62,000 nucleotides of DNA from Gnetum montanum. Lineage: Eukaryota > Streptophyta > Gnetopsida > Gnetales > Gnetaceae. Under the pieces are notes generated by a model that saw only the letters and a program-made list of their open reading frames with translations, did not search any database and was not told where the DNA came from. The translations under genes and the position numbers were made by a program. Of this stretch, positions 43,559-54,759 are shown piece after piece (the first letter of the stretch is position 1; every line of letters starts with the position of its first letter). The stretch is taken from positions 47,383 to 109,382 of the forward strand of contig MNCI01013895.1 in assembly GCA_015680685.1 (NCBI GenBank), given 5' to 3'.

Positions 43559-44150
43559 CTAGCTCTGTAATTTTTTCCAGATTGCTTTTATTTTTGGTGA
43601 TGCGTAAATACGAGGGGATTTATCACCCTTTTCCTCCACATCACATTCTTCCTCTGGGAATGGTAGTTCAACCCAAGTTAGGCTATCATTAGCCACTGTT
43701 TCAACTTGTTCAAGTATTTGGACAGGGGGCTGATCTTCGGACATTTCGATCTCCAACCCCTATTCTGTTTCTATGTTGTTAACAACATGAGGGGTTATTT
43801 CATCACCGTGGATGACCACTTCTCCTCCTATGTAGGGTAGATGAATCTCTTGATGGATAGGTGACGAAACTACCCTAAGTTGAGCCAACCAAGACCTCCC
43901 CAAGATCAAGTTGAAACCAGGCATCTCTTCGATGACCATAAATGTTGCGTCTGTTGGGAATTGATCCCCTGCCACAAAGTTGATGTGCACCATGCCTTTT
44001 ACTTGCACTCATGCCCCGTTGAACGACTTTAAACATGACATCATGGTAGGACTGATCTAATCGATCAGGCCTAGCTTATCCACTATGGGATATGGGATGA
44101 CATTAGCAGGTGCCCCATCATCCACATGCACCCTCCAAATTTGGTGTTGG
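43559..44150 (-). pseudogene. Tat-type protease and linker
   Basis: On the minus strand the active-site strand reads VHVDDGAPANVIPYPIVDKL (near 44125-44065), with the Asp and Gly-Ala kept in the Asp-Asp-Gly-Ala form used by Tat elements. Then come VHINFVAGDQFPTDATFMVI and FNLILGRSWLAQLRVVSS, followed by an acidic linker (43756-43559) ending KIKAIWKKLQS before a TAG and the candidate donor. A frame break lies near 44010. The protease looks less damaged than those of the Athila-like copies. Confidence 0.75.
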
Positions 44151-44959
44151 CCAAACTAGATGGTGATGAACATGGGCGCCATTGTCACCTAACCCTTCTC
44201 TGGGTCATCCTTAATGGATTTGTTGCGAAAGGTCAACAAGGAAGGCCCGGGTTTCTCAGCTGCGGGGGGAAGCATAATGGAATGAATCACTTCTTCATCT
44301 GCCAGCAAGCTTTCGTCCATGGGTATGGAAGTCAGCATACCAACCATAGCCTCACGATGTTTCTGTGATGTCATGAGTAAGTCATAAAGGCTAAATGTTG
44401 TATTTTTTTGTTTTAGAGGTTGTTTGACTTGTGTAAAGGCATCGAAGAGATTCTACCCACGATCTGGCTACTTGTCACCCTTTTCCTCTTCCATTCGCCC
44501 TAGGAGATGAATTTCTCATGGAGGGGTGAAATTTGGCTGAGGGCTGTGTTTCTTTTGGCTAGGAGTAGATGGTTGCAATTGCATCACTTTGCCATTTTTA
44601 GAACATGAGGCCAAGGGTACAGAAGTGAGGGGTTTAGGCTTGGGAAACCCCAACATAAGACGATCCTTGGCCGTACCAACTGTCATACCTCCTTCTCCTT
44701 TTTCATTAAGTTGGGATCAGGAGATTGACTTGGAGGTTTGCCCCTGCACAGGAGGGACGGTTGATAGTTTTGGCACCCTGATGATAAAGGGAGCCTTGGG
44801 CGTAGGCGTGGGCTGAGCCACAACTTTACCAATAGGGGGCTGTCGAGAAGTTGTCTAAGAAGGGGCTCTAAGGATAAAAGGTTGCCTTGGAGCACCACTC
44901 GTTGATGCTGATGGATCCGTTATTCGGGAGGAGTGAGGATGCGTTTGCAACACGAAAGG

Positions 44960-47318
44960 TTATTTCGGTTGCGCCCGATTATCGCCCTCCACTCCTATCA
45001 TGTTAATTGTGTACCCTACATTGTTATTTAACGAGTCTTGGTACACATGCATGGCTTGGTTTTCCAGGTGAGCTGGACTACTGCTGTCTAAGATCAGGTC
45101 ACCCTGATCAAGCATACGTTGAATGTCATCTTTTAGCGCCCAACAATAGTCCGTGTCATGACCACACAATTGATGGTAGTCATAGAATCGATCTAGCTTA
45201 AAGTTCTTGGGAATGGGTAGTTCATTAGGTTGGGCCAAGGAGGGATTCTTGAGTAATTCACAGTGGCACCTGTGATGTTTCAGAGCCTCCTCGAACACCG
45301 CCTTGTGTCGGATGTGACCGGTTCCCAATAATTTCTTCAAAAGTTCTAAAGGTTTCACAGGTAGAGTTGCATAATTTGAGTGATCTTTACGCTCAAATTT
45401 GGACCTTGGTTGTGGAGGTGCTTCAGGGGCAGGAGGAGCTTCTTGATTAGTACCATTTGAGCTAGTTGTCAGCTCAACTGGCTCCGCAGTTATTTTCTTG
45501 TTCTTTTTGTTTTTCTTCTTGGCCCCTTCGGCAACCACTACTACTATTGTTGTTATGGCTTTGCCTTTATCCTTACCCTTTCTATGGGCATTTTTGTAGA
45601 CCACATACACCGAATCTTTACTAGCCTCCACCGCATCTTGGATACTCTTAGTTTGAGCAAAGGCTTGGCTAAGGGAACAGGGAGCGAGGTAATACAACTT
45701 AGACTTGATAAAGTCATTGACTGCTCCCTTGAAGATTGCCAATAGATGGGCCTCCGCGATGGGTTCACAGATCTCGTTCAAGGTGGCGCTCCAACGCTGT
45801 ATGAACTTTTGGACCGACTCAAGAGGGTCTTGTTTGACTCCCATGAGCTGGTCCAGTGTGACTTTTGGCTTCAAGTTGTATTTGAAGTGAGTCACAAACT
45901 AGGTTAATAGCTCTTCCAAAGTTGAAATGGAAGTGCGTGGAAGTGCTCGATACTAATCCAAAGCTTTAGCTGTTAAGGACATAGCAAAGACATGGATTAT
46001 AATATGCAGCCATTGTTGCAGCAATAAGAACTCTGACCTAAAAGTGACGAGGTGGGCGTTGGGATCACCTTCCCCATTGTACTTTGTGAAATGTGGAAGG
46101 GGCATCCCAGGTGGCAACGATAGGACTAGGATTGCTAGACTAATAGGATCATCATGGTAAAAATCCATGACTTGCACTGTGTCAGAACCAGCAGCCTTGA
46201 GATGCTTGACCTCCTCTGTAAGGGTCTAAATGAGCTAGAAGGCTTGATCCAGACCTATACACGATGAAGTCATCTATGGAACAGCGGGTGGAGCCATGCC
46301 AGGTGGCGGGAATGGAGGCAGTGGCTTGGGCGATGGTCGGTGTCATCGGGACAGTCCCTGTAGGTAGTGTTGCTTGTGGCATCCACCATCCAGTGGTTGG
46401 TGCAGATGGAGCAACTGTTGTTGACTGCGTCATTGGGTATGCTGTTTGTGTAACCGGGGGCATGAGCAGTGATCCCGTAGCTGGGTTTAGCATTTTTAGG
46501 ACTTGACTTTAATGGTGGCGATGGTGGTGCATTTGCGCAGGATGGGCAACAAGAGACATGTTGGGAGCCCACCATGCTGTGGTGGCAAGCTCTGTCGTGT
46601 GAGTTGGGAGCAAAGTTGGTGTTGTAGGTAATTGGGACATAGGTATCGTGTGCACATGTGGTGACACAGGCGTAGGAATATGATGGGGTGGATTAGGTAA
46701 TTGCACCTACTGGGGAATGATCTGTGATGGACCTTCACCCAGAAGTATAGTCGGAGAAAGCAAATGTAAGCGCAGCGAATGTAGGGTTCAATTGGTATTG
46801 GATAACGTCAGAGGCGTGGTAACCATGAATAATGGATTTACATGGGATGTTGTGGAGGGAGAGGCCATGGTGAAATCAACATGACTGCCTCCTTCAGAGT
46901 GAGATTCTAGATCGTCTTGCCCATCGTGAAGCATTTCATCACCGAACAAGACCTCTAGTTCTTCTGGCAATTTCTTTGTCATCAAGATTTGATCTAGGAT
47001 CCACTTTTTTTGATCTGTCAGGGGCACAGTGGCATTCAGTGAAGGAATAAATTCCTTCCCTTTGCAGTACATGAACTCATACTCTAGTTTTTCCTCGAGT
47101 TCTTGCAGATACATGGGCAGGTTTGTCGCTAGCTTAGCGCAGAGGAAATTGTATTGTTCCTTGCACCGAGCATGTCCTACAGGATCTTTGTTTTGAAGCC
47201 TGAGGAAGTTGCGAGGTCACATCGGACTTGTTGAAAAATCGACCACCAGAAGTGTGACTTGCATGGTCCAGGGGTTTTCTAAGTTGGCAGTGTCAATAGC
47301 TGTGGTTGATGTAACCAT
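44960..47318 (-). pseudogene. Tat-type Gag
   Basis: The minus-strand start MVTSTTAIDTANLENPW at 47318 is followed by LQELEEKLEYEFMYCKGKEF (47114-46788), a Pro/Thr/His-rich part (46738-46182), and the capsid core: FTKYNGEGDPNAHLVTFRSE, then after TAG stops HFKYNLKPKVTLDQLMGVKQ and KFIQRWSATLNEI. A Lys-rich segment and then FYDYHQLCGHDTDYCWALKD form the knuckle, in which the first Cys is Tyr. The open part 45895-44960 has 311 codons. The GHDT-X2-C-X2-L pattern is typical of Ogre/Tat Gag. The 5' leader, primer site and LTR are absent beyond 47342. Confidence 0.8.
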
Positions 47319-47342
47319 TTTCTACATGATTCGGAAATAATG

Positions 47343-48000
47343 ACGATAAAGGTAGATGCCTATAATAAAGTATAGATCTACATGAAGGAGTTATAGATAG
47401 AGAAGATCACTGAATACATGGATCTTGCTAGTCTCCAATATGCAAACTTGACAACGCTAATTACCAGATAGTCATGGTAAGTGTAAGAAAAGTAGGTGGC
47501 TAGCTCATACTTACTGTACAAGGTAGAGTTCAAGCACCATAAGTAGACCAAGCAAAAGCTTGAGACTAAAAATGTTGAACTCAAAGTTCTCAGAGGAAGA
47601 TTTATTGATCAAAGATCAACTACTAAGAACCTGACAAAAAGGATGAATGACTATTAAGAATTACAAAATGCAATCATGGCATTCAACATTGAATGTAAAC
47701 AATTTGCTACATGATTTATCAATGTTAAGAAGCTCCTTCCAACAATGCCCTGTCCTTGGGATGTGCCCATTCTAGCTAACATTGGTGAAGCTATGTGGAC
47801 CTTGGATGATTCTAGGAGTAAGGAGGAGAAGATGAAGGAATTGTTGGATGCTTTTTGTCTTCCACTGGAAGTTGTAGCAACAGCAGGATACCCACAATAG
47901 CCTCAATCACCAAGAGTGCTTGAAGTAAGAGAAGGTTCCTCAAAACCTCATGAACCTCTAGTACCTAGGACTATTTAATCTTCTTCCTCATCTTCTTGCC
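47343..48000 (+). pseudogene. Env-like ORF, 3' part, after nested insertion
   Basis: From 47343 the plus strand aligns with about 59768-60320 of the uninterrupted copy. Shared blocks are the ACAAGGTAGAGTTCAAG, AAGCTTGAGA, GATCAACTA and CAATGCCCTGTCCTTG stretches, and the TAGGAGTAAGGAGGAGA region. The reading encodes a coiled-coil tail, with a helix ending SKEEKMKELLDAF and then a Pro-rich end. It is the continuation of the ORF broken at 34017, with about 1.45 kb missing. Downstream lies the usual 3' end sequence and an ATGGGGTA tract at 48213-48220. Confidence 0.65.
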
Positions 48001-48220
48001 ATCAATATAATTGTATTTGTCAATTTTATCCTAGTATTCAATTTTTTAGTCCTAAACACTAGAAATTTTTTGTAATGATTGTAAATCCACATACTTGGGC
48101 ACTTAGTATTTCTTTGTGTGTGTGTTTGTGTTTGTAGTTTGTCTATTGTTAGTCAATAATCCCATACCTTCCAAAAATTTTTAAAAAGTTGAGGGAAAGT
48201 TTTCATTTAGTCATGGGGTA

Positions 48221-49110
48221 TGATGAATCATGGATTGGCTATGTTGATTGGGCACCATTAACTAGACCTTGTTGACTAGGCCTCATCAACACATGATTTG
48301 ATGCATTAATGTGGCCCTGTCGATGTAATGTCAATTTTTTTCTATAAATACACACTCACCCACCATGTTTATGTAATAGGTCTTGTCATAGAGTAGTATA
48401 GCTCTTGTAGTTTCTTTTCTCCAGAGTTAGAATATTTCCCACGTGTTCGCAACAAGAGTCATTGAGTGTATAGATCTTTATTTTAACACTATTGTACCTA
48501 AGTACGATAGTGTGTGTGGCAATAAAGATGAGCTTTTTAATAAATCTTGTAACACTTTGGCTACATTAAATATTTTATTTATGAATTTAATATTTTATAC
48601 AATTTCCTTTAATGTTTTTGAGTAAATTAAGCTAATTAAGCTAAACTAAGCTAGCTAGGTTAAATAGCAATTAAATAAGCACATAAGTACGACCGCTTCG
48701 AGCATGCGAATGATGCTTGGTAATCCCAGAAATGCGTAATGTTTGGTAACCCAATAGCGTTATACGTGTTTAGGATGTGTATGAAAAGTGGGACTGGATA
48801 CTTATGCTAGGATTAGTTAGATATTAATTAATTAGTTAGATTAAATTAGCCATTAAATTACTTCATTCCTTTATTTTAAGCACCAAGAACATAAAACATA
48901 AAATAATAAAAATCATATGCCTCGATTACACTTAACCATACCTTTGTACATCACAAGTTTAATTGGAAAGACAATGAATGATTGTTAGGGCAAGTTTACT
49001 TCTTAGCGGCTAGTGTACTAGAAGATGAGGAGTCCACAGAATTCGACTAGATCACGTGTGAACACATAGTGATTCATATGGTTGAGTGTAGGGGTATTCA
49101 TTGCTCATCA
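48221..49110 (+). repeat. 3' LTR, GATGCATCA-type U3
   Basis: TGATGAATCATGG at 48221 to TTGCTCATCA at 49110. U3 has ACTAGGCCTCATCAAC and TTTGATGCATTAATG words; the TATA box is CTATAAATAC near 48342. R-U5 shows GTACCTAAGTACG, GGCAATAAAGATGAGCT, TTGGTAATCC (48717) and TTGGTAACCC (48742). Its U3 does not match the LTR at 25418, so those two are not a pair. The likely 5' partner is lost or outside. Confidence 0.8.
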
Positions 49111-50068
49111 CTAGCTAATGAAATTAAAAAGTTTAATGCATCTAGGAAAATCAGTCCATCCTTTCCTAAATTCATAGTATCATAGAATGGAAAACTACAC
49201 ACTAAACTTATATGATGGAGGACTAGAAAACATAGAGGCAATGTGATGTAAATTTGCTAATGAAATTAAGAAGTTTAATGCACCCAAAAAAATTTGTGTG
49301 TATCCTCTCCTAAAAGCATGGGATGGTATAGTGGAAAAATACATACTAAACTTATATGATGATGAACTCAAAATACATAGAGATGATGTAATGTAAACTA
49401 GTCGATAAAATTAATAAGTTTAATACACTATGAAAATTCATGTGAATCCTCTTCTAAAGTCATGGAATGGTAGAGTGGTAAAACATATCCTAAGATTATA
49501 TGATGGTGGACTAGAAAACACATAGAGATGAAGTGATGTAAACCAGCTAATAAAATTAAGAAGTTTAATGCATCAAAGAAAATTTGTGAGCATCTTCTTC
49601 TAAAGTCATGGGACAATAGAGAGGAAACAAACACAATAAACTTATATGATGGTGGACTAGAAAACACAAAAAGGTGATGTGATGTCAAGTAGCCAATGAA
49701 ATTAATAAGTTTAATGCACCCAAGAAAATTCATGTGCATCCTCTTCTAAAGTCATGGGATGGTAGAGTGGAAAAACATATACTAAACTTATATGATGGTG
49801 GACTGGAAAACACAAAGGTGAGGTGATGTAAACTAGTTGACGAAATTAAGAAGTTTAACCAACCCAAAAAATATGTGTGTGTTATCTTGGAAAGTCATGG
49901 GATGGTAGAGTGGAAAAACACACACTAAACTTATATGATGGTGAACTAGAAAGCACATAGAGATGATGTGATATAAACCAACAATTATGAAGTGTAATGC
50001 ATCTAACAAAATTCATGTCCTCTTATAAATTCATGAGATGGTAGAAAGGACAAACATACACTCAAAGT
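49111..50068 (+). repeat. Satellite-like array, about 145-bp unit
   Basis: About 6.5 units follow the LTR directly. The box (G/C)CTAATGAAATTAAGAAGTTT or variants occurs at about 49115, 49257, 49402, 49545, 49692 and 49838, giving a spacing of 142-147 bp. Each unit also has TCATGGGATGGTAGAGTGG, CACTAAACTTATATGATGG and GACTAGAAAACACA. A worn unit reappears at about 61540-61670, beyond the next element, so that element entered the array. No centromere function can be claimed from this. Confidence 0.85.
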
Positions 50069-50900
50069 TGATGAAGCATCTTCTCTAAGTTGCACCAATG
50101 GGATGTCGTTGACATAATCTTGTTGATATAGTCACATCAATGCATGGTTTGATGCATTGGTGTGACCCCATCGATGTAGTATCTAGTTGCATTTATGACA
50201 TTTGTTGCTTAGTATCTTAGCAAAGCTCTTACTTTTTTATCATTTGAGAGTTAGAATATTTTCTAAGTGCTTGTAGTAGGAGTGAATAGTATATGGATTT
50301 TTATTTGAACATTGATGTACCTAAGCACCTTGGTGGGACTAGCAATAAAAGCGAGTTTTCTTCACAAACCTTACAGCATTTGGAATTAGATTAATATTTA
50401 GTTAATGAATTTATTATTTGAGAAATTTACTTTAATGCATTAAATTAATTAATTAATTAAAGATAATTAAATCACCTAAGTATGACCACTTTGAGCATAC
50501 ATTTAATGGTTGGTAATCCCAGTAGTGCCTAATGCTTGGTAACCCAGTAGTGTTGTAACATGTTTAGAATGTGTATAGAAAGTGGGAACAGATGCTTATT
50601 TTAGGATTTGTTAAGAATTAGTTAGTTATTAGATTAGTGAAATATTTAATTACTTTATTTTCTTGCATGTAGATGACTTAGATCTATAAATATAAAATGA
50701 TAAAATTCATATGCCTCAGTTATAATTAACCATACACTTGCACTTCACAACTGAAATTGAGATGATAAGGATCATGTATTTTGATATTAACTTCCTAGAC
50801 CCACTGTACTTAGAGGACTAAAGTTTGGAATTCAACTAGATCACTTAGTGAACACTAGTGATTTGTATGGTTGGTTGTAGGGTATACTCACTATTCATCA
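50069..50900 (+). repeat. 5' LTR of split element
   Basis: It starts TGATGAAGCATC and ends CTATTCATCA. U3 has CATCAATGCATGGTTTGATG and GGTGTGACCCCATCGATG words. Compared with the partner at 60641, a stretch with the TATA box (CCTATAAATATG) is deleted. TTGGTAATCCC and TTGGTAACCC boxes are near 50511 and 50535. Confidence 0.8.
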
Positions 50901-50901
50901 T

Positions 50902-50919
50902 TGGTGTCATTGCCGAGGA
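50902..50919 (+). other. Primer binding site, tRNA-Asp type
   Basis: TGGTGTCATTGCCGAGGA, one base after the LTR, matches TGGCGCCGTTGCCGGGGA at 14 of 18 positions. All four differences are C-to-T or G-to-A changes. Confidence 0.75.
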
Positions 50920-50949
50920 TTGAACCTAGGTCACTTGCATGATAGGTGG

Positions 50950-52130
50950 AAAAAATTAAATGTGCATATCCATTTGTTGAGGTGTTTAGGTCATTGGTTC
51001 TCTTAGGCTCAAGGAAAGGTTTGATTTTTTTCATGTTGACTAGCAGTTTCTTGTTTGGACTTTCAAGTTTATATATTAACATGGCCCCAGAAGGAAAGGT
51101 TTTGTAGATAAAATAAGGTCTTTCTCTCAATGTTTGGAACTTGGTTGTTTGTGGTACGTGTGTGGGATTCTAGTAGGGGATCCTATCTCTCAGTTGAAAT
51201 TTGGCTTTCCTTATTCTAAGGTTATGTCATTGCTTATTGTATGACGTGTGCAACTTGTTAGATGACAGGGCTAGCAATCAATTCTTGTTTAGTAAGTTAA
51301 GGTTCATCGATCTTTCTTTTTGTGCTAAACTTTGATCAAGGTTAAGTTCATAGGTTATTGATAATGTATGGATGTTAGCTTAAATTGGAAGTGTTGGCAG
51401 TTTTCCATACATAAGCTCATAGGGAGAGTAGCCAATATGAAGTTTCCATTTGGGGTGGTAGGCAAAAAGGGCATCATTGAGTTTTGTGCTAAAATCCCTC
51501 CTATATTTACTAACAGTTTTTATTATTATCTTTGTTATTTTCCTATTTGTAACCTCTACTTGACCATTGGTTTGAGGGTTGTAGCATGTTGTTAATTTAT
51601 GTTCAACCCCCAAGCGTTGCATGAGCTTTTGAAAGGTAGTGCCTATAAAATGAGTACCATTGTAAAAAATAAGTGCACATGGCATACCAAACTTATTTAC
51701 AACATTTTTTTGTACAAATTGAGTAGTCATAGAAGATGTATAGTTGGTAACTACTACTACTTCCACCCATTTCATACAATAGTCAACAACAACTATGATG
51801 TACACCTTTATATTTGCATGGGTGTGATGATACCTATGAAGTCAATGCCCAAGATGTCGAAGGACTCTAGTGGTTGGATCTATTGCTAATGTTGCTTCAT
51901 ATAAGTAGTCATCCAACCATCATGTTGGTAGCATTTACAAGAGTAGATAAATTGATGAGCTTCCCTAAAAAGTGTTAGCCAATAATACCTTGCCATGAGG
52001 ATCTTAATGGCCATGCATCTCCTAGCACAGTGGCCCCCACAAAGACCCTTATGAGCATCTTAGAAAACATGCAATTGATTAGCATTAGGAACATACCAAC
52101 AAATCATGTCATCAATGCACACCTTATAAA
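50950..52130 (-). pseudogene. Athila-type integrase
   Basis: The minus strand encodes the zinc-finger region (about 52130-51880, with an AHKGLCGGHCARRCMAIKIL-type His/Cys pattern) and the catalytic core (51805-51380): IIVVVDYCMKWVEVV, FGMPCALIFYNGTHF and NPQTNGQVEVTNRKI. The second catalytic Asp is lost, since IFYNGTHF stands where Ile-Ser-Asp-Asn-Gly is usual, while the Glu of the QTNGQVE box remains. IGYSPYELMYGKLPTLPI follows, then a C-terminal tail (51130-50930) that reads into the neighbouring primer site. It would insert element DNA into the chromosome; this copy is inactive. Confidence 0.8.
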
Positions 52131-52249
52131 GATGTCATGAAGCATTTCTCTTAGTGAATATACTATTGTTTCTTTTGGTGATCCCACGCTTATTGCATAT
52201 TCTAAGTGAGAAGATAGGTGAGAATGCCATCATACTAGTTAAGTTCATT

Positions 52250-53600
52250 GAGAATCTATTTAGTTACATCCCTAACAAAGAGGAGTTTATTAAGAAATTA
52301 ATTTGATGTGGGCTCTTCTCCTCTTTGTTGTCTCATTGTAACCGAGACAAGTGGTCAACAATCACATTCTTGATCCCCTTTTGATCTACCATCGTAAGAT
52401 TGAATTCCTATAAGATCACCAGCCACCATATGACATGGGGGCTCACTATTAATTTTTTCATTAGGAACTAGATTTCATTATGGTCTATGTGCATGAACAC
52501 CTTATACCTAAGCACATAGTGCCTAAATTTATCCAAGGCAAACAACATTGGCATCAATTCTTTCTCTATTGTTGTATAATTTAGTTGTGCACCCACAATG
52601 ATTTGGCTCACACAGTGGATATAGTAAGGATGTTTCTAATCATCCAACTACATAATCATGATTTCCAAGGCATAATTTGATGCATCCATCATGATGTGGA
52701 AAGTTCTAGACCAAGCATGTGCTTATAGAATTGGAGTTTCCATGAGCTTCTACTTGAGATGCTGGAATGCATTCTCACATTTCTTGATCCAAACAAATAT
52801 AGTAACTTTATTTATTAGCTCTACTAATAGTTTAGCAATCTTAGAGAAATTCTCTATAAATCATTAGTAGTAGTTAGTCTATCTAAGGAATGACCTCATA
52901 TCTCTGACTATTTTTGGCTATCTAGTAATTCCTTAGATAACCCTTATTTTCTTAGGGTCCACCTCAATCCCTTTTTGAGAGACTCTGTGCCCCAAAATAA
53001 TGCCTTTCTAGACCATCAAGTGTTTTTCTCGCTAATTGATCCTAATTTTTCTTTCAATACACCTTTTCAGCACTTGCTCAAGATGGTCTAGGGCTTGCTT
53101 AAATGTAGTACCATAAGTAGAGAAGTCGTCCATGAAGACTTCCACCTTGCTACCAATCTGCTATTGGAAGATTCTTAGGACAAGGCATTGGAATGTTATA
53201 GGGGCATTTCATAGGCTAAATGACATCTTTCTGTATGCAAAAGTCCCCTGGGGATTTGTGAATATAGTTCTAGCCTAATCCTCTGGTGTGATTTGGAATT
53301 GGTTATAGTCACCATAACCATCTAGAAAGCTATAGTAGTAATGCCTAGAAATGGTGTCTAACACGTAGTCTACAAATGACAATGTAAAGTGATTTTTGAA
53401 AGTTGCCATATTCAAAAACTTAAAATTGATGCAGATCCTCCATTTGCCACATTTCTTTGGCACTATCATAAGTGGACTAACCCACTTGTTATTTGTAATG
53501 GGATAGATGAACCTTACCTTGAGGAGCTATTTAATCTCCATATTGATGATCTACTTTAGTTCAGGGTTCAATCACCACTACGGCTACCTCTTTGGCTTTA
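52250..53600 (-). pseudogene. Athila-type RT and RNase H
   Basis: On the minus strand: WVSPLMIVPKKCGKWRICIN, FLNMATFKNHFTLSFVD, YYYSFLDGYGDYNQFQITPE, then after a stop TIFTNPQGTFAYRKM and NAPITFQC, the catalytic VEVFMDDFSTYG (Asp-Asp kept), ALDHLEQVLKRC and GIILGHRVSQKGIEVDPKK. RNase H follows with HIMMDASNYALEIMI, AQLNYTTIEKELMPMLFALD, KVFMHIDHNEI and VIVDHLSRLQ, in which the D-E-D-D positions can be read. About ten stops interrupt it. It is the only copy here with the whole RT-RNase H region. Confidence 0.8.
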
Positions 53601-53989
53601 TCAAAGGATCTATGTAAATGCAATTTTGGAATATCCTGGATCAATCCTAGGGAGTTCAAGATATGACCAAGCAAAGGTTGTTGGCCATTTGGTGACCACT
53701 TTCAACAACTTCTTTCTCTACATAGGACCAAGGTTAGCATTGATGATAATTGACTTTCCATTATTTAGAAAGACATATTCCATCCTAGCTGGTAAATGTT
53801 TCAGGTCAAGGGGATCCTATTTGAAGCTTTCTAGGATCTCCAACTCTACCTAGTTTGTTTCATCAAGTTCATCATCAAAGAGTTGGTAATGAACTTGCTC
53901 TAGTTCACCCATGCCTTCAACATAGGCACTTGTAAGGCTCTTAGTTGGTTGCATGCACATTGTTGAACTACTTTCAAGATTAGTTGTTA

Positions 53990-54510
53990 ATCATGAAATT
54001 CCCTCCTATTTTATGGCTATTGCACTAAGACACCTTTGAATTTCTATCACATCGGCACACTGGCTGCATGCTATGATTTTTGTGCTTTTCACTGTCCATA
54101 ATTCTTGCATGTAGCTACATCCTATGTCATTGTATGCAATGCATAGAATGTGATCTATCTTTATCTCTCCAAAATCAATTTCCTTGAAAATATCTAAGGA
54201 AATGTCTCTAATTATCAACCATGCATCAATGGTGCTCAACCATGTTCTTCCCATGATGGTTGGGAAGTTTTCCTTGTAGTTATCAATACAAATCACCAAG
54301 AAGTTAGTAGGATAGAACCACCCACAGATGGTGGTCATAATGTCCTCCACCAATCCCAAGGAAATAATGATGGACTGATATGCTAACTCAAGATGAATGT
54401 TATTTTTCTTTAGTGGAGGTAAGTTCTAGGCTTTGTACATTTCATGGAAAATCAAACTTCAACTAGAACGTGAGTCCAAAAGATCCTTGCAAGGCTCATT
54501 CCCAAGGATT
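53990..54510 (-). pseudogene. Athila-type protease
   Basis: The minus-strand active-site strand reads NEPCKDLLDSRSS, then a stop and SLIFHEMYKA. The catalytic Asp is kept but Gly is changed to Arg. The open part (54359-54006) has LGLVEDIMTTICGWFYPTNF, FPTIMGRTWLSTIDAWL and a CIAYNDIGCSY stretch that match the plus-strand copy at 29320-29575. It ends near IQRCLSAIA. Confidence 0.75.
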
Positions 54511-54759
54511 TACAAATAAATGATGGGACTCCCGGGATCATATATTTTCCTGGGAAGGTGATCAACCTTAATCTAATCAATCACCACATGGCTCAACATC
54601 ATGGTATTCACTTTGGGAGGCATTTGGTTTAAGGTATTCTCGAAAAATGAAGTAGAGGATGAGAAAGAACCAAGGTCATCAGTCACAAGTGTATGTGAGG
54701 CCTTTGAAGGACTCATGGTTTAGAAGAAATGTGTTTCTCAGGGTTTATTTTTCTAACCA

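Larger units (their letters stand above)
34018..47342 (-). mobile_element. Nested minus-strand block: Athila-type LTR end plus Ogre/Tat body
   Basis: This block interrupts the env-like ORF. From the left it holds a minus-strand 3' LTR (34018-34981), a polypurine tract and 3' end sequence like that of the Athila-like copies (to about 35160-35430). A body of Ogre/Tat type follows on the minus strand: gag (47318-44960), protease (44150-43559), a 5.8-kb gap, RT-RNase H (37774-36125), and a second RNase H (36060-35580). Integrase and the 5' LTR are absent. Comparison with the uninterrupted env-like copy shows that about 1.45 kb of host ORF is missing between the two halves, so the right end was lost in a deletion that also removed host sequence. 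The LTR and body may come from two different elements. Confidence 0.7.

Noticed and set aside
25418-49110. The LTRs at 25418 and 48221 as a matching pair bounding one 23.7-kb element
   Set aside because: Their R-U5 regions are related but their U3 regions are of different types, so they did not arise from one integration event.
49111-50068. Regular repeats considered as a CRISPR-like array
   Set aside because: The unit is about 145 bp and repeats over its whole length with no unique spacers, which is a satellite. The genome is eukaryotic.
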